NCBI GenBank assembly: GCA_947846985.1
Contig: CANTUZ010000023.1
Location: forward strand, 3,553,677-3,617,676
Length of the DNA stretch: 64,000 bases
Reading direction: 5' to 3'
Origin: Fratercula arctica
Taxonomy: Eukaryota > Chordata > Aves > Charadriiformes > Alcidae
Part shown: one piece after another, positions 1-11,192 of the stretch
How positions within the stretch are numbered: position 1 is the stretch's first letter
How the letters are laid out: each line of letters starts with the position of its first letter
The notes under the pieces: generated by a model
Databases searched by the model: none
What the model was told of the DNA's origin: nothing
Seen by the model: only the letters and a program-made list of their open reading frames with translations
Program-made: the position numbers and the translations under genes

Positions 1-900
1 GCAGTCATGCCTATCCTGTAATCGCACGTGGGAGAGCGGCTCTCCCCATCGCCTCCTTTCTGAATGGGCTGCAGGAATTTAATCTTATCTCCCCACAGCA
101 TAGTTTCTTTGAAGCCTTTCCCTCTTCCTTGCACCATTTTCGCAGGCAGTAGCTTTCTCTCTGCCTTCCCCAGACAGGTCGTCTCAGCAAGAGCCTTCCT
201 TTCCTTCCAGGCTTCGCAGCGTTACTCCCTCCCTGCTGATCCTGTTCTTCTCCCCTCGGTATGCGAAAGCTTCCTTCTCCCCTGCGCTCTCTCGCCTACT
301 CTTTTTCCCCTCTTGAATTATTATTCATCATTTCTGTGCAGATGCACCCACACATTTGGGTGTTTGTTGGGAGAGGCAGAGATAATACAGAAGCAGCAGC
401 AGCTGCCAAGAGCTCCTGGATCCAGGAGCAGCCTCCTTCCTCTTTCCCTCCATCGCTGCCAGGTGATGTGCCCCTGTTTTACTTGGTGATTTGGGTCTTT
501 GAGACACCGGGAATGTGATCCCAGGGGAAAAATCTGGCCATTTCCATGGTGAAAAGCCATGCACGTGCTACCTGGAGCATCTGACTTATGTTTAAATGAA
601 GAGAACGGCTTAATCCAAAACTTGGGAGTGCAGCAATCCTACTGAGCTGGACTTGGGATCTGCAATCAAAACGGGGTTCTGATTTCTGGACCCCCAACCC
701 CATGCACTAACGAACACCAGGCTGATGAGATGGATGCACCCTGGACTATGTCAGCATCTGCTTGTCCCCGCTCAGACTTCGGAGCTCAGCCCGCTCTCCC
801 CGTGCCCAGCTGGAGCCGGGCTCTCTGAATCCTGCTCATTTTGGTCTCCAAAGAAATGGCAGCAATAGGGCTTGGAGAGCCCCATCAGCGGGGCCGACCT
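1..900. other. Noncoding unique sequence
   Basis: No gene or repeat is seen. The first 330 bases are pyrimidine-rich on the + strand. The overlapping open frames are all under 150 codons, rich in Ser, Leu and Pro as expected from that composition, and match no family I know. Confidence 0.6.
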
Positions 901-1290
901 TGCCCCCACCCTGTAATCTTCACCCTAATCGTGCTAATGGGGATGAATTCAAACACCGCCCAGGCAGACGCCATCCTTGTGGTGCTCAATTGTGGCTCGG
1001 TGCCGGCGAAGGGCCCCATTACAAGGCTTTCATTCACTCTAATTCATTGTCCCCCGCTCATTCATTGATATTCATTGGGATCATTTTGATCGGAGGCAGG
1101 GAGTGAATTGAGTCCGGGACTCACAAAGCGCGCACCATGTGTTCTGCCCTGATTTGCCATTAGTGAAGGGGGACACTCCAGATGAAGAATAACCAGCCTC
1201 AATTACATGTTACATCCACTCTAATAGCCCAGGAGTCCATCACACTTAATGTTATTTCAATGAACACTAAGAGAATTCACACCCACGGGC
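900..1290. promoter_or_regulatory. Candidate regulatory block with ATTCA repeats
   Basis: AT-richer block in a GC-rich setting. Between 1031 and 1077 the motif ATTCA occurs four times, two of them as ATTCATT, and homeodomain-like TAAT cores occur at about 925-950 and 1196-1275. The texture resembles conserved noncoding elements near developmental genes. Conservation is inferred from composition only. Confidence 0.32.
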
Positions 1291-3235
1291 TGGTGCTTGT
1301 TAGAGGAGCCCGCAGTGGCTTTGGCAGGGAGTTGGGTGGGCTTCGTGCCAGTAGTAGACTGTGCCGTGTCTCTGCCGGTGTCCCCCGGCAGCTGGGCTCC
1401 TACGCCGAGGCCGGTGATCCTGCTGCAGGCCCTGGAGGTGAAGGTGCAATGGCAATAGGGGGGGGAAAAAGGCAACAAAAGGGAATCTGCATCCCTTTTG
1501 AAGCCCATCGGTAGCACCGAGCGCTGCCTCTTTGCACCCAGCCCCTGCAGGAGAACAGCTCAGGTCGAGGTCACTTAAACCCCTTTTCTCCTGCCAGCCC
1601 TGCTGGAAAAGCCAAAAAATCAACGCTGAATTCCGCATCAGCTTTGGAAAGAGCTTGAAGGAGCTGCGTGTGCCACTCTGCCATCCATCAAGCAATTGAG
1701 GCAGCAATCCTGACCGTGGATGAGTCAACAAGTGGCTTTAATGGGAGAGCAGGGCAAAATCGTCCGTGTGATGATGTAGGCGGCACTGAGGCGACTGGCT
1801 TGAGCTATGTTTGGGGAAGCCACTACTAGAATAAGAGGAATTTCTCAAATTAACAATGAATCACATTGGCAGAGCGAGCTTTAGAGGATATCGGCTCAAC
1901 ACCCGCTGTGCTGTGCCTACTTCTCCACTGTCTGGTCCCTCGGCGGGGAGACGGCAGCGTTTCCGTGAGCGGGGAGAGGCTCCCGGCCCTGCCCGGGGAC
2001 GATGGCTCAACCCACAGAAAATTGGTGTAAGTCAGCAAAGTCCCCTGACTTTCAACGTCTGCGTTTCTGCAGAGCCTCGTGCTTTCTCTCCAGCAAATGC
2101 TTACTGGACAGTTAGCCTGAGCACAAACTAGTAGCACCAGCAAATATGTGGGCTAGAAAAAGTGATGTATTATTCTTTCTGTCTCCCTAGCCTGAGAGGG
2201 ATGTAGAAGGGAGACAAACCAGGATCGCTTGACGCTGGTGGCCGAAAGGCTGTAACCTCAGCCGGCAGGTGTTTATTCCCAGGAAAAGCTGGTGTTTGCC
2301 CTGGCAGCCTGCGGGGAGTTACAGCCCGCAGGAAAAGTCAGGAGATGAGCAAAGCGACTTGTTGGGAGAGGCATGGGGCAGCATAACCAGGCTCGGCACA
2401 TCAGCAAACGACACGGTGATGGGGGACAAAACATCGCCAGCTTCGCCTGCTCCCACCTGCCAGCCCGGCCAGTGCTCAGCGATGGGATGTGTGATTAAAA
2501 GAAGGCTGTGCCGGGATGGTGATGCTCCCCGGCCAGCTCGTGAGCGCTGCTCCCGCCGACCCAGCGCTGCTTACAGAGCCAGCCCGTGTTTTCTGTGCAC
2601 AGAGCGACGAGGGATTTCTGGTGCCGAAGCGCCTCGGTTCTCCCCCGCACAGCTGCAGTTTATATTAAATAGCTTCATATGCACGCAAATCCAAACAGCG
2701 TTATCAGGAGCTGGGCTTGAGACAGTCCCGGCCTCCCTCCTACTGTCCCTGTACCGCATCTGACCCCGGGGAGGGGTTGTTCCCAAGAGGAGCTGGTCCC
2801 GTATGATGCATTGCCCTTGCTGGATGCAACAGCAGGGCATCATGGGAATATCCCGGCGCTGCTCTGGGAGCGTGATCCTCCATGTTATCCCCACCTCAGC
2901 TTGGTCTATAGCTCTTTGTGTTCCTGATGCTGTGTATTTCTCCAAGTAACCCTCACTCCTACCTGTGACGTCCCCAGCTCTCCGCTTACACCAGCCCAAA
3001 TGCTTTCTCACTTTGTTTTAGGTTAAACGCAACTCCAAGATGCTCCAGCTTGACCCAACCTTCACTCGTCTGCGTGTGAAGACACCCCACCCGTGCCACC
3101 CAGAAACACCCAGACCCCCTCGCAGCTCCGTCCCTGCTCCTGCCGGCAGCCTCGCATCACACGGATTTGGGAGCTCAGCGGTGATTCAACAGCCGAGCAC
3201 AGCACCCACACAAGTCGTATCAGTCATGCTCCGGG
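1290..3235. other. GC-rich unique sequence, no feature seen
   Basis: Unique-looking sequence with scattered CpG. The longest open frame (2269-2763 +) shows no domain, signal peptide or repeat pattern of a real protein and no credible splice context. Confidence 0.55.
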
Positions 3236-3405
3236 TACAAAGGAAACACTTGTATGAGACATAGTTAAATATTCCTAGGGTGGAGAGAAAGATCTTTTCA
3301 GCTTACTTAATTCCTAAGAGCATCTGGCTTTTCCCACTAATGAGCAACTAATACTGCAATTAAAGCCCTGCTAATTGGAAACTCAGAAATGCTCTGCTCC
3401 CTGCT
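3236..3405. promoter_or_regulatory. Candidate regulatory block
   Basis: Short AT-rich island with several TAAT and AATTAA cores (for example 3335-3380) between GC-rich flanks. Read as a possible conserved noncoding element from texture alone. Confidence 0.28.
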
Positions 3406-5482
3406 TTTGTCTTTCGCAGGTCTGGGGACTCGCCGGGGCTGTGGCAGGCACACCTGAGCTGCGACGCCAGCGCCGGGGAATGGCCACCACCTCCAGGCTG
3501 GCGACTTCACCCCCGTCCCACGACAGGCTCCGTCACTCCGTGGGAAACAGCCGAGACTCCACCGTGCCACGGCACCCGGGCCACCGGTCACCGCCGGCTG
3601 CTCGCAGGACCCCCCTCTGTTAACGGGGCAAGTTTCGGGGAGGGGGTTTTGGCAGCCCTGGGGATGCTGCCGGGGAGAGGAGCCCCTTCCCCAGGGAGGA
3701 CCTTGCAGAAGGTACCATCCATGGACGGATCCGTGAGGCTGGAAGGTGCGAAACGCCCGCTCCTTCCCTCGGAGGAGGGCGAGGGGGCCCTCGTGGCCCC
3801 GCCATGGGTTAGTTATTTTGGGAAGCGTCTGGGGCTGGCAGCTGGTGCCGGGGTGGGTGACAGCTGAGCACGGCTTTCACTTGGGATCCGCGAGGCCCCT
3901 TCTCGCACATCTATTTCCGACCCTGTAAAACACAATCTGCCAGAGTGCGAGCATGGGGCGGGGGGCGGGGGGGGAGGCACCCAAAAAAGCTGGTTACAAG
4001 GAACTGGTTTGCCCAAGGCAGCTCAGAGCCTCCGTACATCTTGCAGGTGCCTCCGAGCGTGGTTGGGAAGTTGCAGAGATGCTGTCCTTCAGTTCCCGCG
4101 GCGAGGTCTGTGCCTGGTGCTAGTTGGCGTAGCTGCAGCCCCGGTCCGCAGCCCGACCGGTGAGGTTTGGTGTCCTACACGTCTCCCACGCGCTTTCTCC
4201 GGGGTCTAATTGATGGAAAGGGTTTGCCTGTCCAGCTAAAAATAGCAAGAACTTCATGTAACTTGAGCTGAGCCCTAAATACTTCTCCTCCCAGCTTTCC
4301 GCTTCCATGGGCTTTGCATGTGTCTTTCTCTGTCCCCCTAATGATGGATAAAACAGCAATGAGGGACAGTGAGCCCGTTTCCCCCAGGTTATGACAAGGT
4401 GGTAGCACCAAGGGTTTCTTCCACAAGCCAGTCCCTGACTAGCCACCAGGGAATACCTGGACTAAGGCTCCTTCATCTGCAAAACTCCCCCAGCAGCGTT
4501 CAGGGGAGAAGCATCCTCTTCGTGTAGAGGGAAAATTTAGAAGTGGAGCTGCAGGCTGCCATGGAGACCGGGCTCTGTTTGCAATCTTCTCGCCTTCCAT
4601 TGTCTCTCCTCCTCTCCCAGGTGGTTGAAAAGCAGCCAGGAGCGCGGCCCGTGTTGCCTCCCATGTTCCTGCTGGCCACGGTCGCCCAGCCCACCGTTGC
4701 TGTAAGTAGCCAGGGGGCCCAGCTGGGTCTCCTCTCTGGTCCTTCACCTCCTCTAGCCTTTTGGCACCTCCTCGGTGTATCTGGGGATCATAAAGCAAAT
4801 CTGTGCTGCTTCTCCATCAGCCTCGTTGGGTTGATGTGCAACATGAGCACTGTCAGAATGCACGGACCCACCGTCTGCTCTCCCTTGCTCTTCTCTCACT
4901 GGTGATGGTCATGAGCAGCCAGAGGCTGAGATAGGGCTGGTTCTCGTGGGACATACTCCTAAAGTCATAGTATGGAAACTGCCTGTTGCAGTGGGAAGCT
5001 TTGGCTGCTTCCCTAAGAAAAAGGAGGGGAAATAACTGACCCTGACAGCAGCTAAAACCCCTCAATCTCTGTCCTTAGCAGTCAGCATCAGAGGAAGAAT
5101 TTCTCTGAGGTAGGACCTAAAGATCTTCCTGCAAACTAAACTTCTCCATGTCAAGTCTATGCTTGACTTCACAACACTTGAGCTCTAAAACTAAGCTGTG
5201 CATTATTTCTACGCTGTCCTTCCTTGTTTGCGACACCAGTTATCCTGTGGTTTGTCTAAACGCTGGGTATTTTTGTACCCTGCATGATGCTCATCCAAGT
5301 GGGAGCCGAGAAAAGGCAACTTCTGCGTGGTGATGCGGAGCCAATCTCGGTCCTCCTCGCGAAAAGCATCTGCTGCGCTGCCGCTGTCTTCGCATCCTTC
5401 AGCTCCCTCTCTTGCTCTCCAGAGTGCTACGTGTCCCCGTCCCTGCTCTGCTCAACCAGGCTTCCATGTGGCAGCCACAGAA
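3405..5482. other. GC-rich unique sequence, no feature seen
   Basis: No repeat family or gene is recognised. Short frames on both strands are compositional. A G-rich run at about 3957-3975 is the only low-complexity tract. Confidence 0.55.
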
Positions 5483-5521
5483 GGGGGGGGGGGAAAAAAA
5501 AAAAAAAAAAAATCAAAAAAA
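5483..5521. repeat. G-run joined to A-run
   Basis: Eleven G (5483-5493) run directly into nineteen A (5494-5512), then TC and seven more A. An all-purine homopolymer junction like this could be a simple repeat or the degenerate tail of a retroposed copy, but no retroposon body is seen next to it. The lengths are prone to sequencing error. Confidence 0.85.
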
Positions 5522-5529
5522 TGGCAAAT

Positions 5530-6020
5530 TGAGCTCTCGCTTCCTATTTGCCGCCTCCTCTTTTTTCAAATTTGGCCCGTTGTGAAAACCACCCCTTTAA
5601 TGCCTGGCTGCCAAACAGAGCAATTCTCTCAATAGAGAAACGTACATCAAAGTTGCAAGGAATATTCAATTAACCTTTAAAGGAGATCATCCATAACTGG
5701 CTTACAGAGGTGTCATTTAATTGTTTAAAAAAATAAACCCAGGCACTTGCATTGCAGAGGAGCATGTCTGTTGAGACAGTTCGGGCTTTTGCTGCTGTTA
5801 CCACTGATGTCGTGCTAAAAGGCAATTAAATATCCAGCCGTTCCTTCCAACTTGCACTCTGCGCCAGAACCTCTGGCACAGGCAATATGGCAAGTGGCCA
5901 AATTCATCCCTTCCGCATCTAGGAAGCCTTGATAAACTTCTCTGAGAAATTGCCACTGCTGGCAAACAGCCCCGTGTCGTTGCACGACGGCAAATTAAGA
6001 TGGACCTTTCGGAGGCTTAT
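5530..6020. promoter_or_regulatory. Candidate conserved regulatory block
   Basis: About 490 bases of AT-richer sequence without repeat character, with CAATTAA at about 5668, TTTAATTG at about 5717 and GCAATTAAATA at about 5822. Both flanks are GC-rich. The combination suggests an enhancer-like noncoding element. Confidence 0.35.
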
Positions 6021-8084
6021 TCTCTTGCAGCAAGAGGGAGGCTCTCGGAGCTGAGCGCCGCCGATGCCCTACGGGGCAGAGATGCTCAGTTCTCCAAAAG
6101 TCAGAGGTTCAGGAGATAAGGCTCTTCAATAAATGACTAAAACCCCTCTTACTTTCAAGAGGAGAGCGTGCACACGCATTGCTACCCTCTGCTGGAAGGA
6201 GCTGGCTTTCACAGAGGCCTTAGGCTGCTAAGGAGATAAATGGAGATCTCCTTTTAGCTCAGGAGGAAAACTTCTGTGCGTGAGGAAGAGGAAGGTCTGA
6301 ACGGGAGCGCTGCTGTTGAGAGGACCCGGTTGCAAAGCCATGCAGGGTCGGCGTTTTCTCCTGCAGCTCGGGAGTAATCCCGGCACTGCTTGTGCATCGG
6401 GGTGCCCCCCTCCCCCCAGATTTTGCTCTCCAAAACCAGGCGATGGCCATGCGTGCACGCGTTCAGGGCTTCCCAGAAACCATTTGTTGAGCCTTCCCGC
6501 ACAAGGAGGGGGGCTTTTCTTAATGTGCCCAGGCATAAAAACCCAATGGTAGCAAACAATCATTTGCGTTGCTGGAAAGGAACACAGGAAAGACTTTGTG
6601 ACCCACGTGCCAAATCTTTGTACATTCCCTGCTATTTTTAACTAATCCCTAATGGCAACCGTCCACTTTGGCCCTGCCCACTCCTCCCGGCCGCGCGCCT
6701 TCGCTGCTGCTCTCCCCGACCTGGGGACTGCGCGCTCCACGTCTCCTCCCTGCACCCTGCTCTGTCCCTGCCCACAGAGGTCTTACACCTACAGGTCTCC
6801 TGGAAAAAGCCAGGGCAGCCAACCCAAGGACAGCCGGCAAACATAAAACATCGAATAAATTAGGCAGGGGGAACTTTTAAGACCTCCCAAGGGAAGGAAA
6901 TATTTACAAACGCATGCAAGTCAGTGGTTAGGGGGACTATTAAAAAAAAAAAAGTAAATAAGAAAGCCTCCAAGTTTCCCGTCAGTGCTAAGCTTTTCCT
7001 GAGGGCTGGAGGATTAAGGTCCCATGCCTGTGGGTGCAGGGCATGGGCGGCGCTGCCCCAGGAAAGCCCGGGTGGCTCCGTTATGGAGCGGTACAGGGCC
7101 ACACTCCCATCCCTGCCCCTCTGTGCCACTTTGAGGAGCGATTATAGCACCGGTTTCCTGCAATGGCTCCAGTGGTACTATCTTTTCACACTTGTCCACG
7201 CAGCACCTTGCACCATGGGCTTGGAGCTCCGCCGGGATGTCTGTGGGCGACAGTGTCCCGTGGAGCAAAGCCTAGAGCTCAGCTCTCGCTGTCAGAGATG
7301 GGGACGGGTTTTTTGAATGGTCTCAAGGGAGGCAGGTATGCGATCCAGCCCTCGACCGGGTTTTGCTCCCTGTTGCGCCGAGAGCAGCTGCTCGGTGGCT
7401 GCCCACCTCTCTGCATGCCGCAGATGCCTTACCTGAGCCTGTGCTGAGCATGACTGTACCTGCCCGCAGCAAAATAGAGGCTTTCAAAGAGGGGAAAACA
7501 GTGATTTAGGGCAAACGATATCATCAGAGCAAGGGCTTCGGGAGGCGCGGGACGGGAGAGCAGCAGCGGCTCACTGGGGCAGCATCCCTGTCTCTGCCTG
7601 GCCCCGCTCTGCAGCGGAGCATCTGCACGGGATGGGCTTTCCCCTTTCTCACCGGTGCTGTGGTCGCTCTGCCCAAGCCTGGACTGGGGGTTTGCTCCTG
7701 GGGGGGGGGCTGGGAGTCTGCCCTGGAAGTCCCTACACCCGCTTGGGTGGCTCACAGGGGAGCTGCCTTTTCTTGAAATCTCATTTTCCTGCCCGAGTTT
7801 CACATTCATTCGCCTCCCACCGCTCCGCAGCGCTGCCTGCCAGGGAAGAGTGACTAAGGGGTGGGTGGAAAAGAACGACTCCAGACCAATTTAGCAGCCT
7901 GCGGTGCCAAGAGGAGGGGGTCACCCAGGGAGCAGGAGGGGCACCGGCACAGCTGGGGGCTCCGAGGACGAGGGAGCTGCCATGGCAGGGAGCGCAGCCC
8001 CTCGAGCGTGTGCGTGCCGTGGGGCTGCGGCTGGAAGCCCGGCAGGGAGCTGAGAGCATCCCCCGTAGCGTGCGATTGTGTTCC
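6020..8084. other. Unique sequence, no gene seen
   Basis: Mixed GC with a short A-run at about 6941-6951 and small CpG-rich patches near 7540-7620. Frames on both strands are shadows without domains. A CTCF-like motif at 6182-6195 is listed separately. Confidence 0.5.
6182..6195 (-). promoter_or_regulatory. CTCF-like motif
   Basis: On the minus strand the site reads CCAGCAGAGGGTAG, one mismatch from the vertebrate CTCF core CCASYAGRKGGCRS. Motif match only; occupancy is not implied. Confidence 0.4.
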
Positions 8085-8215
8085 TGAGTGCACTTCTGCA
8101 GCTGCCATTAATTGCCCCCACCGCTGATTGCACCGATGATTTTGCACTTACAATTCTTTGTCCCACTGATTAATGGCCCTGGTGATTAATTGCACGGGTG
8201 AGACCACAGAATGGC
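8085..8215. promoter_or_regulatory. Cluster of TGATT and TGATTAAT sites
   Basis: TGATTG at 8125-8130, TGAT at 8137 and TGATTAAT at 8167-8174 and 8183-8190 occur within about 70 bases, plus CATTAATTG at about 8106. TGATTAAT suits PBX/HOX or other homeodomain binding. The cluster sits between GC-rich flanks and is a candidate enhancer. Confidence 0.35.
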
Positions 8216-9740
8216 TAACGGAGGGCTCTGCAGACCCTCGGAAGAGCCTGGCTGCAGGCGTAGGTGTGAGCCGGGCAGGTCGGCGTGGTGGGACGTGGAG
8301 GGGCTGGGGGAGACGGTGCTCGTCGGTGCGTGGCCGTGACCGCAGGCTGGTGTGGGAGGCTGGGGGCAGGCGAGGAGCAGCCGGGCAGGCTCTGCCCTGG
8401 CGATGGTTTCAAAGGGAGGTTAATCAGCGTCTGGAGCGATGGTATCAAGAGGACAGATCAGTGGAGACTCACAAGGACTTTTTTTTCCCCCTGCTCGTAT
8501 TCCACTTGCCGCAGCCTTCAGTGAGGAAAATGAGCTCTCGGGAGGAATTTGGAGAGCCACGGAAACTACTGCAGAAACGCAAGCCTGCTCGGGAAAATGG
8601 GTCAGGTGCTGGTCCTTCTGCGGTGAGCACACTGAGTCACATGTGTAAGGAGTTCACAGGCCTCAGCTCACTTGTGAACACAGCAGTGAGAGAGAGAGAA
8701 ACCCCCTCAGCACTGCTCTGCTGGGGCAGACTGGGCTGAGAAGTGCCCAGGGCTTGGCACTGCTGGAAGGGGCTGATACTAGGGCCAGGGGGGTGTTAGC
8801 AGATGGGGACAGCAGGAAATCAAATACAAACTCCCCAGGGAGAAAAGGGTTTGTAGCAGGGATGCAGTGGTAACGCCGCTGCAGCTGGGATCCAGGTGTG
8901 TGGGCACAGCCCTGCGGGGGAATCAGGGCTGGGGGGCTCTGGATGGGAGCTGTCAGGGCTCCCCCACAATCCTGGGCCAACTTCTGTGTGTGGGACCCTC
9001 CTGCCACTCCACTGGGAACCTGCACCCGGGGCCAAATATGCCTGAACTATGAGGAAAAGCGAGGTGCTGTCTGCAGAGCCCAAAGAGGCATCCGCGGCCC
9101 CTTCAGGGATGGCAAGGTACAAGCTCTTCAGCTGGCTGAGGAAAGAAGGGAGCGTCGTGCTCCGAGCCCGGTGCCCGGCTCCGTCCTTGTTCCCCACCGG
9201 AGTCGGCAGCTGCCAGGGCTGTGCAGATCTGGCACCGAACGCAGAGCATCAGCGGGGTGAGAAGTGACAGCCTGGAGCCGACTTCTGCCACAGCCACGGC
9301 AACGCTCGGGCACTGCTTTTAAAGGCAGAGGTTAATCCCTGGCTTTCCAGGACCTGGGTGGGCACCCCTGGGAGCTGCAGTGACCGCCCCTCCCTGCTTT
9401 TACCTGTGTGCCCAAATAGGCGCAGACCCTGCAGCCTGCACAGGGCGCACACACCCCGAGGAAAGCACCGACAAACCCGCCTGGCCATGCCTATGTGCAC
9501 CCAGGGAAAGGCTAAAACACTTCCAGCGATACCTGGCTGCACACTCACAGGCAATACCCGCATCCAGGTGCAATTAGTATTGTCACACAGAGGAACCCGA
9601 TGCCCACACAAGCCTCCGTGCTTGCTAATCCCCTTCCCCACGCTGCCCACCCGCTTGCTGCCCGTCCGACCCCACGCACGCTGGCGCTACCGGCAAATAA
9701 TTTCTACCAGGAGCGGGCAGCCCCTCTCCCGGGGGTGGCT
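8215..9740. other. GC-rich unique sequence, no feature seen
   Basis: The 188-codon frame at 8173-8739 (+) starts in the homeodomain-site cluster and has no family signature. A short GA dinucleotide run lies at about 8690-8700. Nothing else is recognised. Confidence 0.5.
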
Positions 9741-10870
9741 CAACGCCGATGACAACAAACCAAAGGCATCTGCCCCTTTTTTTCCCTCTTCCCGGAGAGT
9801 TTGGGGACTGTGTAACCAGAAGCAGCCTGAACCAAGGTGCTGAACAGGCAGAATTTTCTCGTTGCCTTGAAAAGAAGTTTTCCAGACTTCAGAGGGAAGT
9901 GAAACGACGGAGCTGAGCCCTGTGGGAGCCGCTGGCGGCTCCGACCTGGCAGAGGGATGTGCAGCCGAGGCGGGGGGGGGGGGGGGGGGGGGAGGACACA
10001 CACAAAACGACACACATTTAACCCTCTCTCCCGGGCAGCTCCGACCCCGCGGGCTCGGGCAGCGGCTCCGATCCTTTGTGCCCGTTGTCCCTTGTCACCG
10101 TTGGGTCGGGCCGGCAAAGCTGCAGCGCCGGGCATCCCCGGAGCTGCATCCCCGGTTAACCCCAAAGCGACGCGCTCCTCTCGCAGCCCCCCGGGGAGCG
10201 AGGGGGGGGGGTCCCGGCCGCGCAGCTCAGCACATCCCCCCCCCCCCCCGCCCCGTCCCCTGCCCGCAGCTCCCCGGGCAGCGGCACCCCGGGGGCTGGC
10301 AGCGTTGCCCCCCCCCCCCCTCCCCACACCTCCTTCCCCGCGTCCCCCCCGTCCCCAGCCGCGGGGTTTCGCCCACCTCGGGTGGCCGCTGGCTGCTCGG
10401 CGCGGCGGCGCGGCGCTCGGCGGGGCTCCCGGTGCGGGCCCGGCAGCAGCATCCCCGGCGCGGCGGCGGAGGAGGAGCCTGCAGCCCCGCGCATCGGCCC
10501 GCCCCGCCGCAGCCCCCGGCCTTTGTGTCCCGGACCGCGGGGCGTCCGTGTCCCTCTCCCCACGCCCCGTCGGTGCGTTGGGGAGCGGGGGTGGGGGGGG
10601 GTAGCGGGGCGGGGGTTCCTTTGCTCGCTAAAGGAGAGGAGGAGGGGAGGGGGCTTTGGGTGAACGCGGCCGGGTTTGGACCGTCGGTGCGTCCGGGGTT
10701 CAGGCTGGCGCTTTGGGAAGCTCGTCGGGAAAAGAGCCGAGAGCCCGGGGAAAGCAGCCAGCAGGGAGGGAGCTCGCCCGGCCGGGGAAGGACTGGGCTG
10801 AAGTTCCTGTTTTGCTTGATTTGGAGCAGGGACTTGAAGCGGAGTCTCCGATATCCCCCGTTTTTGGGGT
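9740..10870. promoter_or_regulatory. CpG island, candidate promoter and first exon
   Basis: Dense CpG over about 1.1 kb, far above the rest of the window, with Sp1-type GC boxes (GGGGCGGGGG at about 10604, CCCGCCCCG at about 10498) and long G and C runs (G21 at 9972-9992, G10 at 10202-10211, C14 at 10236-10249, C13 at 10308-10320). In birds such islands usually mark promoters. At the right edge GGG|GTGAGC at 10866-10874 fits a splice donor, giving a possible + strand noncoding first exon ending at about 10868. Long frames cross the island on both strands, but they are Gly/Pro/Arg/Ala low-complexity products of the base composition. Orientation and gene identity are unresolved. Confidence 0.65.
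9972..9992. repeat. G homopolymer (21)
   Basis: Twenty-one uninterrupted G within the CpG island. It can form G-quadruplex structures, and its true length is uncertain in any assembly. Confidence 0.9.
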
Positions 10871-11006
10871 GAGCACCGGGCTGGGCCGGGGTGTGTCTCG
10901 CTCATGCCACAACTAGTCCTCCAGGCAGAAATGAGGACACGTTCCCCGGGCCTCTGACCACGGGGAACCGAATTGGCGGGGCTGTGGCCAGAGCCATCCT
11001 AGGTGC

Positions 11007-11030
11007 AGCTGGGGAAACTGAGGCACGGTA
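11007..11030 (+). repeat. Possible MIR-type SINE scrap
   Basis: CTGGGGAAACTGAGGCAC at about 11009 matches the well-known 3' core of ancient MIR-like SINEs. Only about 20 bases are recognisable before a CR1 fragment begins, so chance cannot be excluded. Confidence 0.3.
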
Positions 11031-11039
11031 CCTGCAGAC

Positions 11040-11192
11040 CTGCCCCATCCCTGGAGGGGTTCAAGGCCAGGTTGGACGGGGCTTGGAGCAACCTGGGCTG
11101 GTGGGAGGTGTCCCTGCCCAGGGCAGGGGGGTGGAACGAGATGAGCTTTAAGGCCCCTTCCAGCCCAAACCATTCCATTACTCTATGATTCT
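11040..11192 (+). mobile_element. CR1 LINE 3' fragment
   Basis: About 150 bases of the avian CR1 3' region in the usual order: CCATCCCTGGAGGGGTTCAA, the AACCTGGGCTGGTGGGAGGT block, CCCAAACCATTCC, then a degenerate ATTCTATG-type end. It is 5'-truncated and carries no coding sequence. CR1 is the dominant non-LTR retrotransposon of birds and inserts mostly as such short 3' pieces. Confidence 0.95.

Noticed and set aside
9922..10872. 316-codon frame on + and 249-codon frame on - across the CpG island
   Set aside because: Both are Gly/Pro/Arg/Ala-rich products of GC-rich DNA with homopolymers, overlap each other and show no domain.
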